Source: Pseudarthrobacter oxydans
Lineage (GTDB): Bacteria > Actinomycetota > Actinomycetes > Actinomycetales > Micrococcaceae
Reading direction: 5' to 3'
Assembly: GCF_030812335.1 (NCBI RefSeq)
Contig: NZ_JAUSSN010000012.1
Location: 91,723 to 155,722 of the forward strand
DNA length: 64,000 nt
The notes below the pieces were generated by a model. The model made no database searches and was not told the origin of the DNA. It was given only the letters and a program-made list of their open reading frames with translations. Of the stretch, positions 18,317 to 27,251 are shown piece by piece; positions within the stretch are counted from its first letter, which is position 1, and every line of letters starts with the position of its first letter. Position numbers and translations under genes: made by a program.

Positions 18317-19723
18317 TTGCCCCGTACCGCCCCCGCTCCGAGCCTGGATTCAGCCGGCATCTTCCACCGCGACTACTTGCTGGTGACGCTGGGCGCCTGT
18401 GCCCTCGTGTTCCTGGTCGCGTTCGAATCGCTGGCCGTGACCACGATCATGCCGCTGGTCAGCCGGGAGCTGGACGGGGCTGCCCTTTACGCCCTGGCGT
18501 TCGCCGGTCCGCTTGCCACCGGCGTCATCGGTATGGTGGCCGCCGGCAACTGGTCCGACCGGCGCGGCCCGGTGGGGCCGCTGTACGCCTCCGTGGCCCT
18601 GTTTGTGCTGGGCCTGCTGATCGCCGGAACAGCGGCGACCATGCCTGCGCTGGTGGCCGGCCGGCTGGTCCAGGGCCTGGGCGGCGGCGCGATGACGGTG
18701 GCGCTGTATGTGGTGATCGCCCGGGTCTATCCGCCCGTGCTGCACCCGAAGATCTTCGCCGCTTTTTCCGCCGCCTGGGTGATTCCCTCGCTGGTCGGTC
18801 CCTTCGCCGCCGGCCTCGTGGCGCAGCTGGTCAGTTGGCACTGGGTGTTCCTCGGCGTGGTGGGGCTCGTGGTGCCGGCCCTGCTGATGGTGGTGCCGGC
18901 CCTGCGCGGGCTGCACGGCACGCCCGACACCGGAACCCCGAAGCCTGCCGCGCCGGGGGACATGTCCACTGAGGCCCCGCGGAAGTCCTCGGGCTCCGGC
19001 CGGCTGGCCTGGGCCGCGCTCGCGGCCCTCGCCGTGCTCGGCCTGAACCTCTCCGTCCGCCTGCCGGTGGCCGGCGGGATCGCGGCGGTGGCGGCCGTCG
19101 CCGTGGCCCTCATCGCCGTCCGCCCGCTGGTGCCGCGGGGAACCCTGACGGCCCGCCGCGGCCTGCCCAGCGTCATCCTCACCCGCGGGCTGGCCTCTGC
19201 CGCGTTCTTCGGCGCCGAGGTGTACCTGCCGTACCTGCTGGTGGAACGCTACGATTTCTCGCCCACCTTCGCCGGGCTGGCGCTCACCGGCGGGGCCGTC
19301 TCCTGGGCCGCTGGCTCCGCGGTCCAGGGCCGGCTGGGGTCGCGCCTGGACCACCGCCGCGCGGTCCGGATCGGCGCGGCCCTCGTTCTCGGCGCCGTTG
19401 TCCTGGTGCTGGTGACCACGGTCCTGAACTGGCCGGCCGCCGTCGCGATCGCCGCCTGGGTGTTCGCCGGAGCCGGCATGGGGCTGATGTATGCGCGCCT
19501 GAGCGTGATGACCCTGGCCCTGTCCAGCAAGCAAAACGAGGGCTTCAACAGTTCGGCGATGTCCATCTCCGACTCGCTGGGCGGGGCGCTGTCCCTCGCC
19601 ACCACGGGCATCATCTTTGCCGCGTTCCCGACGGCGGCGGCGTCCTTCGGCGGCGTCTTCGCCCTGACGGCGGTGATCGGCGTCGCCGCGGTCGTCGTCG
19701 CCGCGCGCGTTGCCGGGCGCTGA
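18317..19723 (+). CDS. MFS transporter, DHA2-like
   Basis: 468 residues with about 14 hydrophobic segments. MFS motif A-like GNWSDRRGPVGPLYA is at about 74-88, motif C-like GRLVQGLGGGAMTVALYVV at about 115-133. A Pro-rich cytoplasmic loop at about 200-235 divides the halves. A drug or metabolite exporter is likely; the substrate is unknown. TTG 18317 is the only reasonable start before the first span and has no good ribosome site. It is divergent from lhgO (200-bp gap, no clear regulatory palindrome). A bidirectional terminator lies 61 bp beyond the stop. Confidence 0.85.
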   Translation: MPRTAPAPSLDSAGIFHRDYLLVTLGACALVFLVAFESLAVTTIMPLVSRELDGAALYALAFAGPLATGVIGMVAAGNWSDRRGPVGPLYASVALFVLGLLIAGTAATMPALVAGRLVQGLGGGAMTVALYVVIARVYPPVLHPKIFAAFSAAWVIPSLVGPFAAGLVAQLVSWHWVFLGVVGLVVPALLMVVPALRGLHGTPDTGTPKPAAPGDMSTEAPRKSSGSGRLAWAALAALAVLGLNLSVRLPVAGGIAAVAAVAVALIAVRPLVPRGTLTARRGLPSVILTRGLASAAFFGAEVYLPYLLVERYDFSPTFAGLALTGGAVSWAAGSAVQGRLGSRLDHRRAVRIGAALVLGAVVLVLVTTVLNWPAAVAIAAWVFAGAGMGLMYARLSVMTLALSSKQNEGFNSSAMSISDSLGGALSLATTGIIFAAFPTAAASFGGVFALTAVIGVAAVVVAARVAGR

Positions 19724-19783
19724 GGCGTGCCATGACGCGGGTAGCGGCCAAGGACCGTTGGCACGGGGAGCGCTGTTAACACA

Positions 19784-19820
19784 GGAAGCTCCGGCCGGTG
19801 GATCCGGCCGGAGCTTCCCC
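19784..19820. terminator. Bidirectional intrinsic terminator
   Basis: Perfect stem GGAAGCTCCGGCCGG (19784-19798) with CCGGCCGGAGCTTCC (19804-19818) and a 5-base loop, in the gap between the convergent MFS and cycA genes. No long U-run, as is common in high-GC actinobacteria. Confidence 0.85.
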
Positions 19821-19871
19821 TGAGGGCTTCCCGGTGGGGGCCTGGCTGCCGGTTTCCCGGGCAGGGCAGGC

Positions 19872-21353
19872 CTAAACGCCTGCGGTCACCGTCTCGGCCT
19901 CGCGGACAGCTTTCCACTCGGCGATCCGAGCCTGCTGCAGCGGCGTCTGGCGGTTGAGGTACCAGGCCGCGCCGAGGAGCAGGAACCAAACCGGGGTAAC
20001 GAAGAGGGCGAGCCGGGTATCGTCAGCCTGGCCCAGTGCCACCAGCATGAACCCGAAGAACGCGAGCACGACGTACGGCATGAAGCCCGAGCCCGGCATC
20101 TTGAATGTGGAAGCGGCGTGCAGGGCGGGCCTGCGGCGGCGGAACACAATGTAACTGATGAGGATCATTGACCAGACGAACATGGTCAGCACGGACGCCA
20201 CCGAAGTGACGATGGTGAAGGCGCCGATGACGGAGTCGCCGGAGTACAGCAGGATCAGCCCGGCCAGCAGGAAGATGCAGGAGAACAGCAGGGCGTTCTG
20301 CGGAACCTTGCGCGGGCTGAGCTTTCCGAACGCTTTGGGGGCGTTGCCGTCCTGAGCGAGGCCGTAAACCATGCGGGAGGTGGAGTAGATCCCGGAGTTG
20401 GCACTGGACGCAGCTGACGTGAGGACCACCAGGTTGATGACCACCGCGGCGATGCCCAAGCCGGCCAGCGTGAACATCCCAATGAAGGGGCTGCTCGCAG
20501 CGTCGATGTTCCGCCACGGGTTGACGGCCATGATGACGACAAGGGCGCCCACGTAGAAGAGCAGGACCCGGATGGGGATGGAGTTGATGGCGCGCGGCAG
20601 GTTCTTTTCGGGGTCCTTCGTTTCGGCGGCCGCCGTGCCCACAAGTTCGATGCCGGCGAACGCGAAGATCGCGATCTGGAACCCCAGGACAAAGCCGAAC
20701 ATGCCGTGCGGGAACATGCCGCCGTCATTCCAGAGGTTGGACAGGCTCGCCACAGCCCCGTCGGGGGAGGTGAAGTGGGTGGCGATCATGACGATGCCCG
20801 TGCCAATGAGGGCAAGGATTGCCACCACCTTGATGATGGCGAACCAGAATTCCGCCTCACCAAAAGCCTTGACGCTGGGGAGGTTCAGCACGATTAGCAC
20901 CACCGGGGTGATCAGAGCCGGGATCCAAAGCGGGGTGCCCGGGGCGAGCTTGTCCACGTACCCCGCGATCGCGACGATGTCGGCCACGCCGGTCACCACC
21001 CAGAAGAACCAGTAGGACCAGCCAGTGAAGAAGCCGGCCCAGGGTCCCAGAAGGTCGCCGGCGAAGTCGCTGAAGGACTTGTAGTTCAGGTTTGAGAGCA
21101 GGATCTCGCCCATGGCACGCATGACGAAGAACAGCATGAAGCCGATGATCATGTAGACGAAGATGACCGACGGGCCGGCCAGCGAAATGGTCTTCCCGGA
21201 ACCCATAAACAGCCCGGTGCCGATAGCGCCGCCGATGGCCAGCAGCTGGATGTGGCGGTTGCCCAGGGCGCGGGCGAGGTGCGGTTCCTGCCCGTCGCTG
21301 CTGGAGGAATTGAGGGCGGGCTTCGGACCGGCCGTTGTGGTGCGTTCAGACAT
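19872..21353 (-). CDS. cycA: D-serine/D-alanine/glycine permease CycA, APC family
   Basis: 493 residues, 12 predicted spans. The N-terminal part is nearly the E. coli CycA sequence: NRHIQLLAIGGAIGTGLFMG, SGKTISLAGPSVIFVYMI and GELLLSN-like GEILLSNLNYKSFSDFA, then FAGIELVGTAAAETKDPEK and VVLTSAASSANSGIYSTSRM. It takes up glycine, D-alanine and D-serine with protons. ATG 21353 is preceded by AGGAAG. The 465-bp region upstream contains no recognisable riboswitch. Assignment is stronger than for most APC permeases because of the long identical stretches. Confidence 0.93.
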   Translation of the reverse strand: MSERTTTAGPKPALNSSSSDGQEPHLARALGNRHIQLLAIGGAIGTGLFMGSGKTISLAGPSVIFVYMIIGFMLFFVMRAMGEILLSNLNYKSFSDFAGDLLGPWAGFFTGWSYWFFWVVTGVADIVAIAGYVDKLAPGTPLWIPALITPVVLIVLNLPSVKAFGEAEFWFAIIKVVAILALIGTGIVMIATHFTSPDGAVASLSNLWNDGGMFPHGMFGFVLGFQIAIFAFAGIELVGTAAAETKDPEKNLPRAINSIPIRVLLFYVGALVVIMAVNPWRNIDAASSPFIGMFTLAGLGIAAVVINLVVLTSAASSANSGIYSTSRMVYGLAQDGNAPKAFGKLSPRKVPQNALLFSCIFLLAGLILLYSGDSVIGAFTIVTSVASVLTMFVWSMILISYIVFRRRRPALHAASTFKMPGSGFMPYVVLAFFGFMLVALGQADDTRLALFVTPVWFLLLGAAWYLNRQTPLQQARIAEWKAVREAETVTAGV

Positions 21354-21818
21354 TGGGCTTCTTCCTAGTACGGGCGCGCCGGGGCGGAGGACCTTCCGCA
21401 GGCGGCGCGCACGGATCCATCTGATGTGTGATGGAGGTAACACTTTGTCGTGTGGATTAAGCGTAGGCGCCGCGCGGGGCCGGTTCGCGGCGGCCCAGTG
21501 GCCCGGACGACGGCGCTGCCCGGCAGACGCCCGCGAACTGTCCTGGGCACCCGAACGGTTTCCACCCGACCGCGCAAGGTCCCCGCGACGCGGCTTTCCC
21601 CCCGGCCCTTCCTGCGGGAACGGCAATTTTTCGGCAACCGCCGGACGCCACCCCGGCCGCCTCGGGCGGGGGGTGCGACGCGCCTCCTCCAGCTTTTCCC
21701 GGGTCGACGTATGTCGAGAAAGCTCGCCTCGGTTGTCGCCTCGTGTTCTGGGTCACAACCCCGGCAGTAGCCCCGATCCAAGGCGCCGGGGCTGCCGCGG
21801 GGCGGAGCCGGCGTCGGG
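21354..21818. other. 465-bp intergenic region, no supported gene
   Basis: Lies between cycA (minus) and the stop of the methyltransferase gene (minus). Open frames exist on both strands, but all are Arg/Pro-rich products of GC content, without ribosome site or domain. Notable only: the perfect short palindrome TCGACGTATGTCGA (21702-21715) and an AT-richer patch at 21421-21465, probably part of the cycA promoter. I see no riboswitch, RNA gene or IS remnant. Confidence 0.6.
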
Positions 21819-22493
21819 CTAGTGCGCCGCCAGCCGGGTGGCGCGCAGCACGGCGTCCGTCAGCGCGGCAGCCTCGCCGTCGGGCCCGGTGGCGCTGCGG
21901 TGCCGGGTGTCCACGACGTCGAGCCGCCACTGGGGTGCCTCGATGCCCAGCTCGCCGGCCAGCTGCTCCGCCGTGTAAAACCGCTCCGCCGCGTGATCAT
22001 GGTGCTGCCCCCAGGGCGGCAGCCCGGCGGGGTGGTGCCCCACGATCAGCAGCGTGCCGCCGGTCCGCACCGCCGCCGCGGCCAGCTGCAGGGCCTGCTG
22101 CCAGGGCATCACGGTGGAGTGCAGGAACTGGGCTGTGACCAGGTCGAAGAGCTCCCCGGGCACCCACGTGGCCAGATCCTGCCGCACCCAGGTGATGTTC
22201 CCGCTGTGGCCGCGTTCCTGCGCATGCGCTTCGGCCCGCTCCAGCGCGACGGCGGAGACGTCGACGGCGGTGACCTTCCAGCCGCGGCTGGCGAGCCAGA
22301 TGGCGTCCGCGCCCTCGCCGCAACCCAGGTCAAGGGCCGTCCCGGGAGGAAGGTGCGCGGCCTCGGCCATCAGCTGCGGGTTCGGCTCGCCGCTCCAGAT
22401 CTTGGCCCGGCTGCGGTACTTCTCGTCCCACACTTGGGCCGCACTGACAGTGCTCTCGTGCTCGGAGTGCTTGGGGTGCTTGTGTTCCGTCAT
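21819..22493 (-). CDS. Class I SAM-dependent methyltransferase
   Basis: 224 residues. Motif I ALDLGCGEGADAIWLASRG is at about 52-70, the acidic end of strand 2 is VTAVDVS at about 73-79, and motif IV/V lies around FDLVTAQFLHS. A His-rich loop (HHPAGLPPWGQHHDHA) follows. The pattern resembles thiopurine or tellurite-resistance (TehB-like) methyltransferases, but the substrate is unknown. ATG 22493 is chosen with GAGGAC 7 bp upstream; the 32 residues before it are not conserved in style. The N-terminus is His/Lys-rich (TEHKHPKHSEHES). Confidence 0.87.
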   Translation of the reverse strand: MTEHKHPKHSEHESTVSAAQVWDEKYRSRAKIWSGEPNPQLMAEAAHLPPGTALDLGCGEGADAIWLASRGWKVTAVDVSAVALERAEAHAQERGHSGNITWVRQDLATWVPGELFDLVTAQFLHSTVMPWQQALQLAAAAVRTGGTLLIVGHHPAGLPPWGQHHDHAAERFYTAEQLAGELGIEAPQWRLDVVDTRHRSATGPDGEAAALTDAVLRATRLAAH

Positions 22494-22709
22494 CGTTGTC
22501 CTCGCCGGTCTCGGGGTGTCGGGGTGTGGGGCCGTTTCCCACATCATGGCAGGGGAAGGCTCCGGGCGACACCGGAACATCGGCTGCACCCCAAAATTGA
22601 CACACGAAGATCACCGCCCGGAAACGCCCGCGAAACCTCGGTGATGGAGGCTGGAGCCGGAGGACGGAACGACGCTGGGGTGCATCCGGATCTGAGGAAG
22701 GAACAGGCC

Positions 22710-23123
22710 ATGACCGTAGACGTTGCGCAGCAGGTGACATCGTGTGGGGAGCTGTCGGTGGGGGACAAGATTGAAGCGTGGCACAACGGCAAGCTCTTCC
22801 ACCGGGGCGAGGTAATCCGGACGGTGGCGGCCACGGACCTTTTTTGGATCCTGGACGAGCGGACCGGAACCCGGCGGCTGATCGACGCCGAGGTGCTGGT
22901 GATCCGCCGCGCGGCGGTCCCGGCAGCCAGGCACGGTTCCGCGGCCACATGCGAATCACCGCCCGGGCGCGGTTCCGCGGCGGCGCATGGCTCGACGGCC
23001 ACACACGATTCGGCGGCCACCGCCCCGGGCAGGGCGTCCGGACGGCCGGCGTCGGAGGCCCCGGCGCCCGTCGTGCCGGCGTCGCACGTGCCGCTGTTCC
23101 AGGCCCCCAGCCTGGCGGGCTGA
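22710..23123 (+). CDS. Small actinobacterial protein with a beta-barrel-like N-terminus, function unknown
   Basis: 137 residues. Residues 10-65 (GDKIEAWHNGKLFHRGEVIR then LFWILDERTGTRRLIDAE) look like a small beta domain of the SH3/KOW size. The rest is a low-complexity Ala/Ser/His/Pro tail with repeats of the type HGSAAT, HGSTAT, HDSAAT. ATG 22710 follows GAGGAAGGAAC. Transcribed towards the DEAD-box helicase gene 330 bp away. No name can be given. Confidence 0.65.
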   Translation: MTVDVAQQVTSCGELSVGDKIEAWHNGKLFHRGEVIRTVAATDLFWILDERTGTRRLIDAEVLVIRRAAVPAARHGSAATCESPPGRGSAAAHGSTATHDSAATAPGRASGRPASEAPAPVVPASHVPLFQAPSLAG

Positions 23124-23170
23124 GGGGCGGGCTGAGGGGACAAAACGGTCCTGGCCTCGCCGGATGATAG

Positions 23171-23310
23171 ACTGAGGGAACTTGATGTGCAGTGATGCCC
23201 ACTTTGGTCTTGAATGATCGGTCCGGTTCATCAACCGGTTCCCCTGCGGATTCCTTTCGGATTCCTTCAGGGAGTGGGACTTTTTCATGTGAGAGGCACA
23301 TCCTGCGTCG
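23171..23310 (+). ncRNA. Structured leader of the DEAD-box helicase mRNA (candidate cis-regulatory RNA)
   Basis: An outer stem CCCACT (23198-23203) with AGTGGG (23273-23278) encloses two hairpins: CCGGTT-catc-AACCGG (23223-23238) and CCCTG (23242-23246) with CAGGG (23268-23272). This makes a three-way junction. A run of five U (23281-23285) follows 3 bases after the outer stem, terminator-like. A direct repeat GGATTCCTT lies in the second loop. A possible -10 TAGACT is at 23168-23173. Cold-shock or autoregulatory leaders are known for RNA-helicase genes; I match this to no described motif. Confidence 0.55.
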
Positions 23311-23451
23311 ATGAACGCGTTCTATTTGGTCCCGGCCGCCGCCCCCACGGGCAGCTGGCCGGTTGATCACCTGACTTTTCTTCGGCGAACCCCTGGGCCA
23401 ACCGGCACCGGGGGCCGATATCCGCACGGATACCGCCTGAAAGACCTTTGA
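23311..23451 (+). CDS. Possible 46-codon upstream ORF in the helicase leader
   Basis: ATG 23311 opens 46 codons ending in TGA 23449-23451, five bases before the helicase ATG. The predicted peptide begins MNAFYLVPAAAPTGSWPVDH and ends HGYRLKDL. No family and no ribosome site, and third-position GC looks lower than in the neighbouring genes, so it could be chance. Its end position would allow translational coupling to the helicase. Confidence 0.35.
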   Translation: MNAFYLVPAAAPTGSWPVDHLTFLRRTPGPTGTGGRYPHGYRLKDL

Positions 23452-23456
23452 AACAT

Positions 23457-25370
23457 ATGACTACTTTCGCTGCCCTCGGCACGCCCAAGGCTCTCGCCGA
23501 CACCCTTACCGCCCAGGGAATCGTTGAACCGTTCCCCATCCAGGTCAAGACCCTGCCGGACACCCTGGCCGGACGCGACGTCCTGGGCCGCGGCCGCACC
23601 GGCTCCGGCAAGACCATTGCCTTCGCCATCCCGCTTGTAGCACGACTCGCTGAGCGGGAAGCCAAGCACTTCCGCAAGCCCGGCCGCCCGATGGGCCTGG
23701 TCCTCGCGCCGACCCGTGAGCTGGCCACCCAGCTGAACGCGACCATCGAGCCGATGGCCAAGGCCATGGGCCTGAACACGACCGTTATTTATGGCGGCAT
23801 TTCCCAGGCCCGCCAGGAAAAGGCGCTGCGCGCCGGCGTCGACATCGTCATCGCCTGCCCGGGCCGCCTGGAGGACCTGATCCGCCAGCGTGTCCTGACC
23901 CTCGAGGGCGTCGAGATCACCGTGCTGGACGAGGCCGACCACATGGCCGACCTCGGCTTCCTCCCCGTGGTCAAGAAGCTCATGGACATGACCCCCAGCC
24001 AGGGCCAGCGCATGCTGTTCTCCGCCACGCTGGACAACGGCGTGGACAAGATCGTCCAGCGCTACCTGTCCAACCCGCTGACCCACGCCGTGGATGAATC
24101 ACAGGCCGCGGTCACCACGATGGAGCACCACGTGCTCGTCGTCAACGACCAGACCGTCAAGAAGCAGCTGATCGTCGAGCTCGCCTCGGGCGCCGGCCGC
24201 CGGGTGCTCTTCCTGCGGACCAAGCACCACGCCCGCAAGCTGGCCAAGACCCTGACCGACGCCGGCATCCCCGCCGTCGACCTGCACGGCAACCTCTCGC
24301 AGAACGCCCGTGACCGGAACCTTGCCGAGTTCTCCTCCGGTGAAGTCCGCGTCCTGGTCGCCACCGACGTCGCCGCCCGCGGTGTCCACGTCGACGACGT
24401 CGAGCTGGTCATCCACGTGGATCCGCCCACAGAGCACAAGGCCTACCTGCACCGCTCAGGCCGTACCGCCCGCGCCGGCTCCGACGGCACCGTCGTCACG
24501 CTGACCCTGCCGGAGCAGCAGTCCGACGTCAAGAAGCTGATGAAGGCTGCCGGCGTCGAGGTTAACTTCGAGCGCGTCACGGCCAACTCGCCGCTGGTTG
24601 CTCAACTGGTCGGCGAAATGGCCGACAAGATCGACCCGCGCACCCGCGCCGCACTGCTGGCCGCCAAGTCCAACCAGGGCGGCGGCAGCTCCACCGGCGC
24701 CAACGCCGAGCGCAAGCGCGCCCGCCGCACCACCCAGGCCGCACCCACTGCGGGTGGCCGTGGCGGCCGTGGCGGACGCGGACGCGTCGGCACCGAGGCT
24801 CCCCGCACCGATCTGCCCCGCGCCGAGCGCCGTGCCGTGGCCTACGAGGGCCAGGCCGCCGCGCGCAACGCAGCAGACCGTGTGATTGAGCGCAACGAGG
24901 ACCGGCAGGATGCCGAGCGCGCCGAGCGCCGCAGCGTCCGCGCCCGCTCCACCTCCTACGGCACCCACCGGAACGATGTTCCGGCCGCCGGCGGCCGCGC
25001 CTCGGCCGGCCGCGGTTCAGACGGCCGCGCCGCAGAAGGGCGCAGCGACGCCCGGGGCGCTTCGGCTCCCCGCACCGGCGCACCCCGGAGCGGCGCACCG
25101 CGCGGCGGGGCTCCCCGCACGGGCGGCGCCACCGGCGGCCAGCGCGGCGGGCGTCCGGCAACGGGCCAGCGTGCAGCTGCCGGCGCCAAGACCGCTGGAA
25201 GCAGCAGCGCCGGCGGAAACTCGGCTGTCTGGTCCTCCAACACCGGCGGCACCTCGGGCGGATCCTACGCAGGCGGCGGCAACGGCCGCTCCGGCGAAGG
25301 CCGTCCGGCCCGCAGCGGCGGCCCCCGCCGCGCGTCCGCCCCGGCGTCGAACGAACGCCGCAGCCGCTAA
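23457..25370 (+). CDS. DEAD-box ATP-dependent RNA helicase with Arg/Gly-rich tail
   Basis: 637 residues. Unwinds RNA duplexes in ribosome assembly, mRNA decay or cold adaptation. Q motif FPIQ at 26-29, Walker A GRTGSGKT at 46-53, DEAD near 158, SAT near 190, helicase C lobe with VATDVAARGVHVDDV near 300 and HRSGRTARAG near 336. From about residue 410 the protein is a basic low-complexity tail rich in RGG, GGRGGRG, PRTGAPRSGAPRGG repeats, probably for RNA binding. ATG 23457 is preferred to TTG 23448. The gene stands alone behind a 285-base structured leader. Confidence 0.93.
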   Translation: MTTFAALGTPKALADTLTAQGIVEPFPIQVKTLPDTLAGRDVLGRGRTGSGKTIAFAIPLVARLAEREAKHFRKPGRPMGLVLAPTRELATQLNATIEPMAKAMGLNTTVIYGGISQARQEKALRAGVDIVIACPGRLEDLIRQRVLTLEGVEITVLDEADHMADLGFLPVVKKLMDMTPSQGQRMLFSATLDNGVDKIVQRYLSNPLTHAVDESQAAVTTMEHHVLVVNDQTVKKQLIVELASGAGRRVLFLRTKHHARKLAKTLTDAGIPAVDLHGNLSQNARDRNLAEFSSGEVRVLVATDVAARGVHVDDVELVIHVDPPTEHKAYLHRSGRTARAGSDGTVVTLTLPEQQSDVKKLMKAAGVEVNFERVTANSPLVAQLVGEMADKIDPRTRAALLAAKSNQGGGSSTGANAERKRARRTTQAAPTAGGRGGRGGRGRVGTEAPRTDLPRAERRAVAYEGQAAARNAADRVIERNEDRQDAERAERRSVRARSTSYGTHRNDVPAAGGRASAGRGSDGRAAEGRSDARGASAPRTGAPRSGAPRGGAPRTGGATGGQRGGRPATGQRAAAGAKTAGSSSAGGNSAVWSSNTGGTSGGSYAGGGNGRSGEGRPARSGGPRRASAPASNERRSR

Positions 25371-25390
25371 TCCCCAACCGCTCCCTAACC

Positions 25391-25506
25391 TCGCAAGCTC
25401 GGTCAGGGAACCCGGCGGTCGTGGCCCCAGCTTAACCACCATCGAGTGCTCCGTAACTGCCGTTTAGAGGGTTCATAACGGCAGTTCTGGAGCACTCGAC
25501 GAGGTT
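25391..25506. repeat. Palindromic element, family F1, copy 1
   Basis: Main hairpin 25442-25499: arm TCGAGTGCTCC + GTAACTGCCGTT, loop of 12 bases, then AACGGCAGTTCT + GGAGCACTCGA. Four unpaired positions in the stem. An accessory module containing CCTCGCAAGCTCGG lies 35-50 bp to the left (25389-25402) and recurs beside copy 2. The element ends 12 bp from the stop of the MBL hydrolase gene (minus strand). Confidence 0.9.
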
Positions 25507-25511
25507 TTGGC

Positions 25512-26162
25512 CTACCAGCCGCGGGCGCGCCACTCCTCCAGGTGCGGGCGTTCCGCACCCAGGGTGGTGGGCTTCCCGTGGCCCGGATGCACCACGGTGT
25601 CATCCGGATACGCCCCGAACAGCCGCTCGCTGACATCGCTGATCAGCTGGGCGAACCGGTCCGGATCGTTTTGCGTGTTGCCCACGCCTCCCGGGAACAG
25701 CGAGTCGCCGGAGAAGATATGCGCCGGGCCCTCCGGGTCCTGGTACACCAGCGCGATCGACCCCGGGGTATGGCCGCGCAGGTGCACTGCCGTCACGTCG
25801 AAGCCGTCGAAGTTGCCGACGTCCCCGTGATCCAGCAGCACATCCACCGGCACCGGCAGCTCGGGGGCGTCATCCGTCCCGGCCGCAGTCTTGACCCCGG
25901 TGGCCGCCACCAGGCCCGGCAGCGCACGGACATGGTCCCAATGCTGGTGGGTGGTGGCAACCAGCGCCAGCTTCGGCGCCGCGGAGGTATCCGCGGCGGC
26001 GTCGGCAAGCAGCCCCTGGATGGCGGCCAGATCATCGGCCGCATCGATCAGGAGCTGCGCGCCCGACGCTTTGCTGGTGAGCAGATACACGTTGTTGTCC
26101 ATCTCGCTGACCGAAATGCGGCGGATGGTGATGTCACGTAACGAATGAATGAGCGAGTCCAT
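25512..26162 (-). CDS. Metallo-beta-lactamase-fold hydrolase (glyoxalase II-like)
   Basis: 216 residues. Metal-binding motif THQHWDHVR near residue 71-79 (HxHxDH with Gln-Trp between), further His at HLRGHTPGS near 129-137, and the Asp of SGDSLFPGG near 151-159. The third ligand His lies in VVHPGHGKPTT. The small size and lack of a C-terminal glyoxalase II domain suggest a thioesterase-like or generic MBL hydrolase; the substrate is unknown. ATG 26162; the aldo/keto reductase gene upstream on the same strand stops 21 bp before it, so the two are likely co-transcribed. Confidence 0.88.
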   Translation of the reverse strand: MDSLIHSLRDITIRRISVSEMDNNVYLLTSKASGAQLLIDAADDLAAIQGLLADAAADTSAAPKLALVATTHQHWDHVRALPGLVAATGVKTAAGTDDAPELPVPVDVLLDHGDVGNFDGFDVTAVHLRGHTPGSIALVYQDPEGPAHIFSGDSLFPGGVGNTQNDPDRFAQLISDVSERLFGAYPDDTVVHPGHGKPTTLGAERPHLEEWRARGW

Positions 26163-26183
26163 GGGCTTCAGTCTACGGAGACG

Positions 26184-27194
26184 CTATTCACGGCCCTGGG
26201 ACACCCAGTTGGGGTCCGCGGAGCGGGAGCCGACGACGGCGTCCGCGGCGGCGTCGAGTTTCTCGAGTTGCGCTGCGGTGAAGTCGAGCGTCAACGCGCC
26301 GAGGTTCTCGTCGATCCGGTCCGCCCTGCGCGTGCCGGGGATCGGGACCACGGGCAGGCCCAGCTTCCGGCCCTGCGCGAGCAGCCAGGCCAGCGCCACC
26401 TGGGCAGGAGTTGCAGCCTGCCCGGCTGCGGCAAGTTCAGCCGCGACGGACTGCACGGCCGCGACTACACCCTGGTTGGCGTCCAGCGCCGCCTCGGCGA
26501 AGCGCGGGATGTTGCGGCGGAAGTCGTTGCTGCCCAGCGTTGATGCGTCCACGGTCCCGGTGAGGAATCCCCGGCCCAGCGGCGAATAAGGCACAAACCC
26601 CACCCCCAGCTCGGCCGCGGCAGGAACAACGTTTTGTTCCACATCGCGGCTCCAGATGGACCACTCGCTCTGGACCGCGGCGATCGGGTGGACGCTGCTG
26701 GCTTCACGCAGCTCCTCGGCCGTCACCTCGGAAAGGCCCAGATGCCGCACCTTGCCGGCCTGCACCAGCCCCGCCATGGCCTCCACGGTTTCCACAATCG
26801 GAACGCGGAGGTCGCGGCGGTGCATGTAGTACAGGTCGATGGTGTCGGTGCCCAGCCGTCGCAGGCTGCGGTCCACGGCCTGCCGCACATACGCGGCGTC
26901 ACCCCGGATATCCGAGTAGCCGGCGGACGGGGTGCCCACCAGGCCAAACTTCGTAGCCAGCTGCACCTCGCCGCGGCGTTCCTTGAGGAGCCGGGCGATG
27001 AGCTCCTCGTTGCTGCCGCCGCCGTAGATGTCCGCCGTGTCGATGAAGCTGACCCCGGCATCCACGGCATGGTGCAGGGTGCGCAGGGCCTCGGCCGGAT
27101 CCACCTCCCCGTACACCGGGGTCAGGGCCATGCCGCCGAACCCCAGGGGACTGACCATCAAACCGTCGCCGAGCATGGCTGTTGCTGCCTTCAT
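26184..27194 (-). CDS. Aldo/keto reductase
   Basis: NADPH-dependent carbonyl reductase, TIM barrel, 336 residues. The catalytic tetrad is visible: Asp and Tyr in FIDTADIYGGG (near 49-59), Lys in LATKFG (near 78-83), His in YYMHRRD (near 116-122). The cofactor region IPGTRRADRIDENLGAL is near 285-301. ATG 27194 has GAGAGG 9 bp upstream; an upstream in-frame start would add 45 basic residues and read through a palindrome, so it is rejected. Resembles YhdN/YajO-type reductases. Substrate unknown. Confidence 0.93.
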   Translation of the reverse strand: MKAATAMLGDGLMVSPLGFGGMALTPVYGEVDPAEALRTLHHAVDAGVSFIDTADIYGGGSNEELIARLLKERRGEVQLATKFGLVGTPSAGYSDIRGDAAYVRQAVDRSLRRLGTDTIDLYYMHRRDLRVPIVETVEAMAGLVQAGKVRHLGLSEVTAEELREASSVHPIAAVQSEWSIWSRDVEQNVVPAAAELGVGFVPYSPLGRGFLTGTVDASTLGSNDFRRNIPRFAEAALDANQGVVAAVQSVAAELAAAGQAATPAQVALAWLLAQGRKLGLPVVPIPGTRRADRIDENLGALTLDFTAAQLEKLDAAADAVVGSRSADPNWVSQGRE

Positions 27195-27251
27195 GGGGGC
27201 CTCTCTTTCGCTGTTTCTACCCCCAACCCGGGGCCGCTCCGGAGTATTCCT

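Noticed and set aside
21354..21818. Glycine riboswitch or leader gene upstream of cycA
   Set aside because: No tandem glycine-aptamer core or conserved stem was found, and the open frames are Arg/Pro-rich with no ribosome site.
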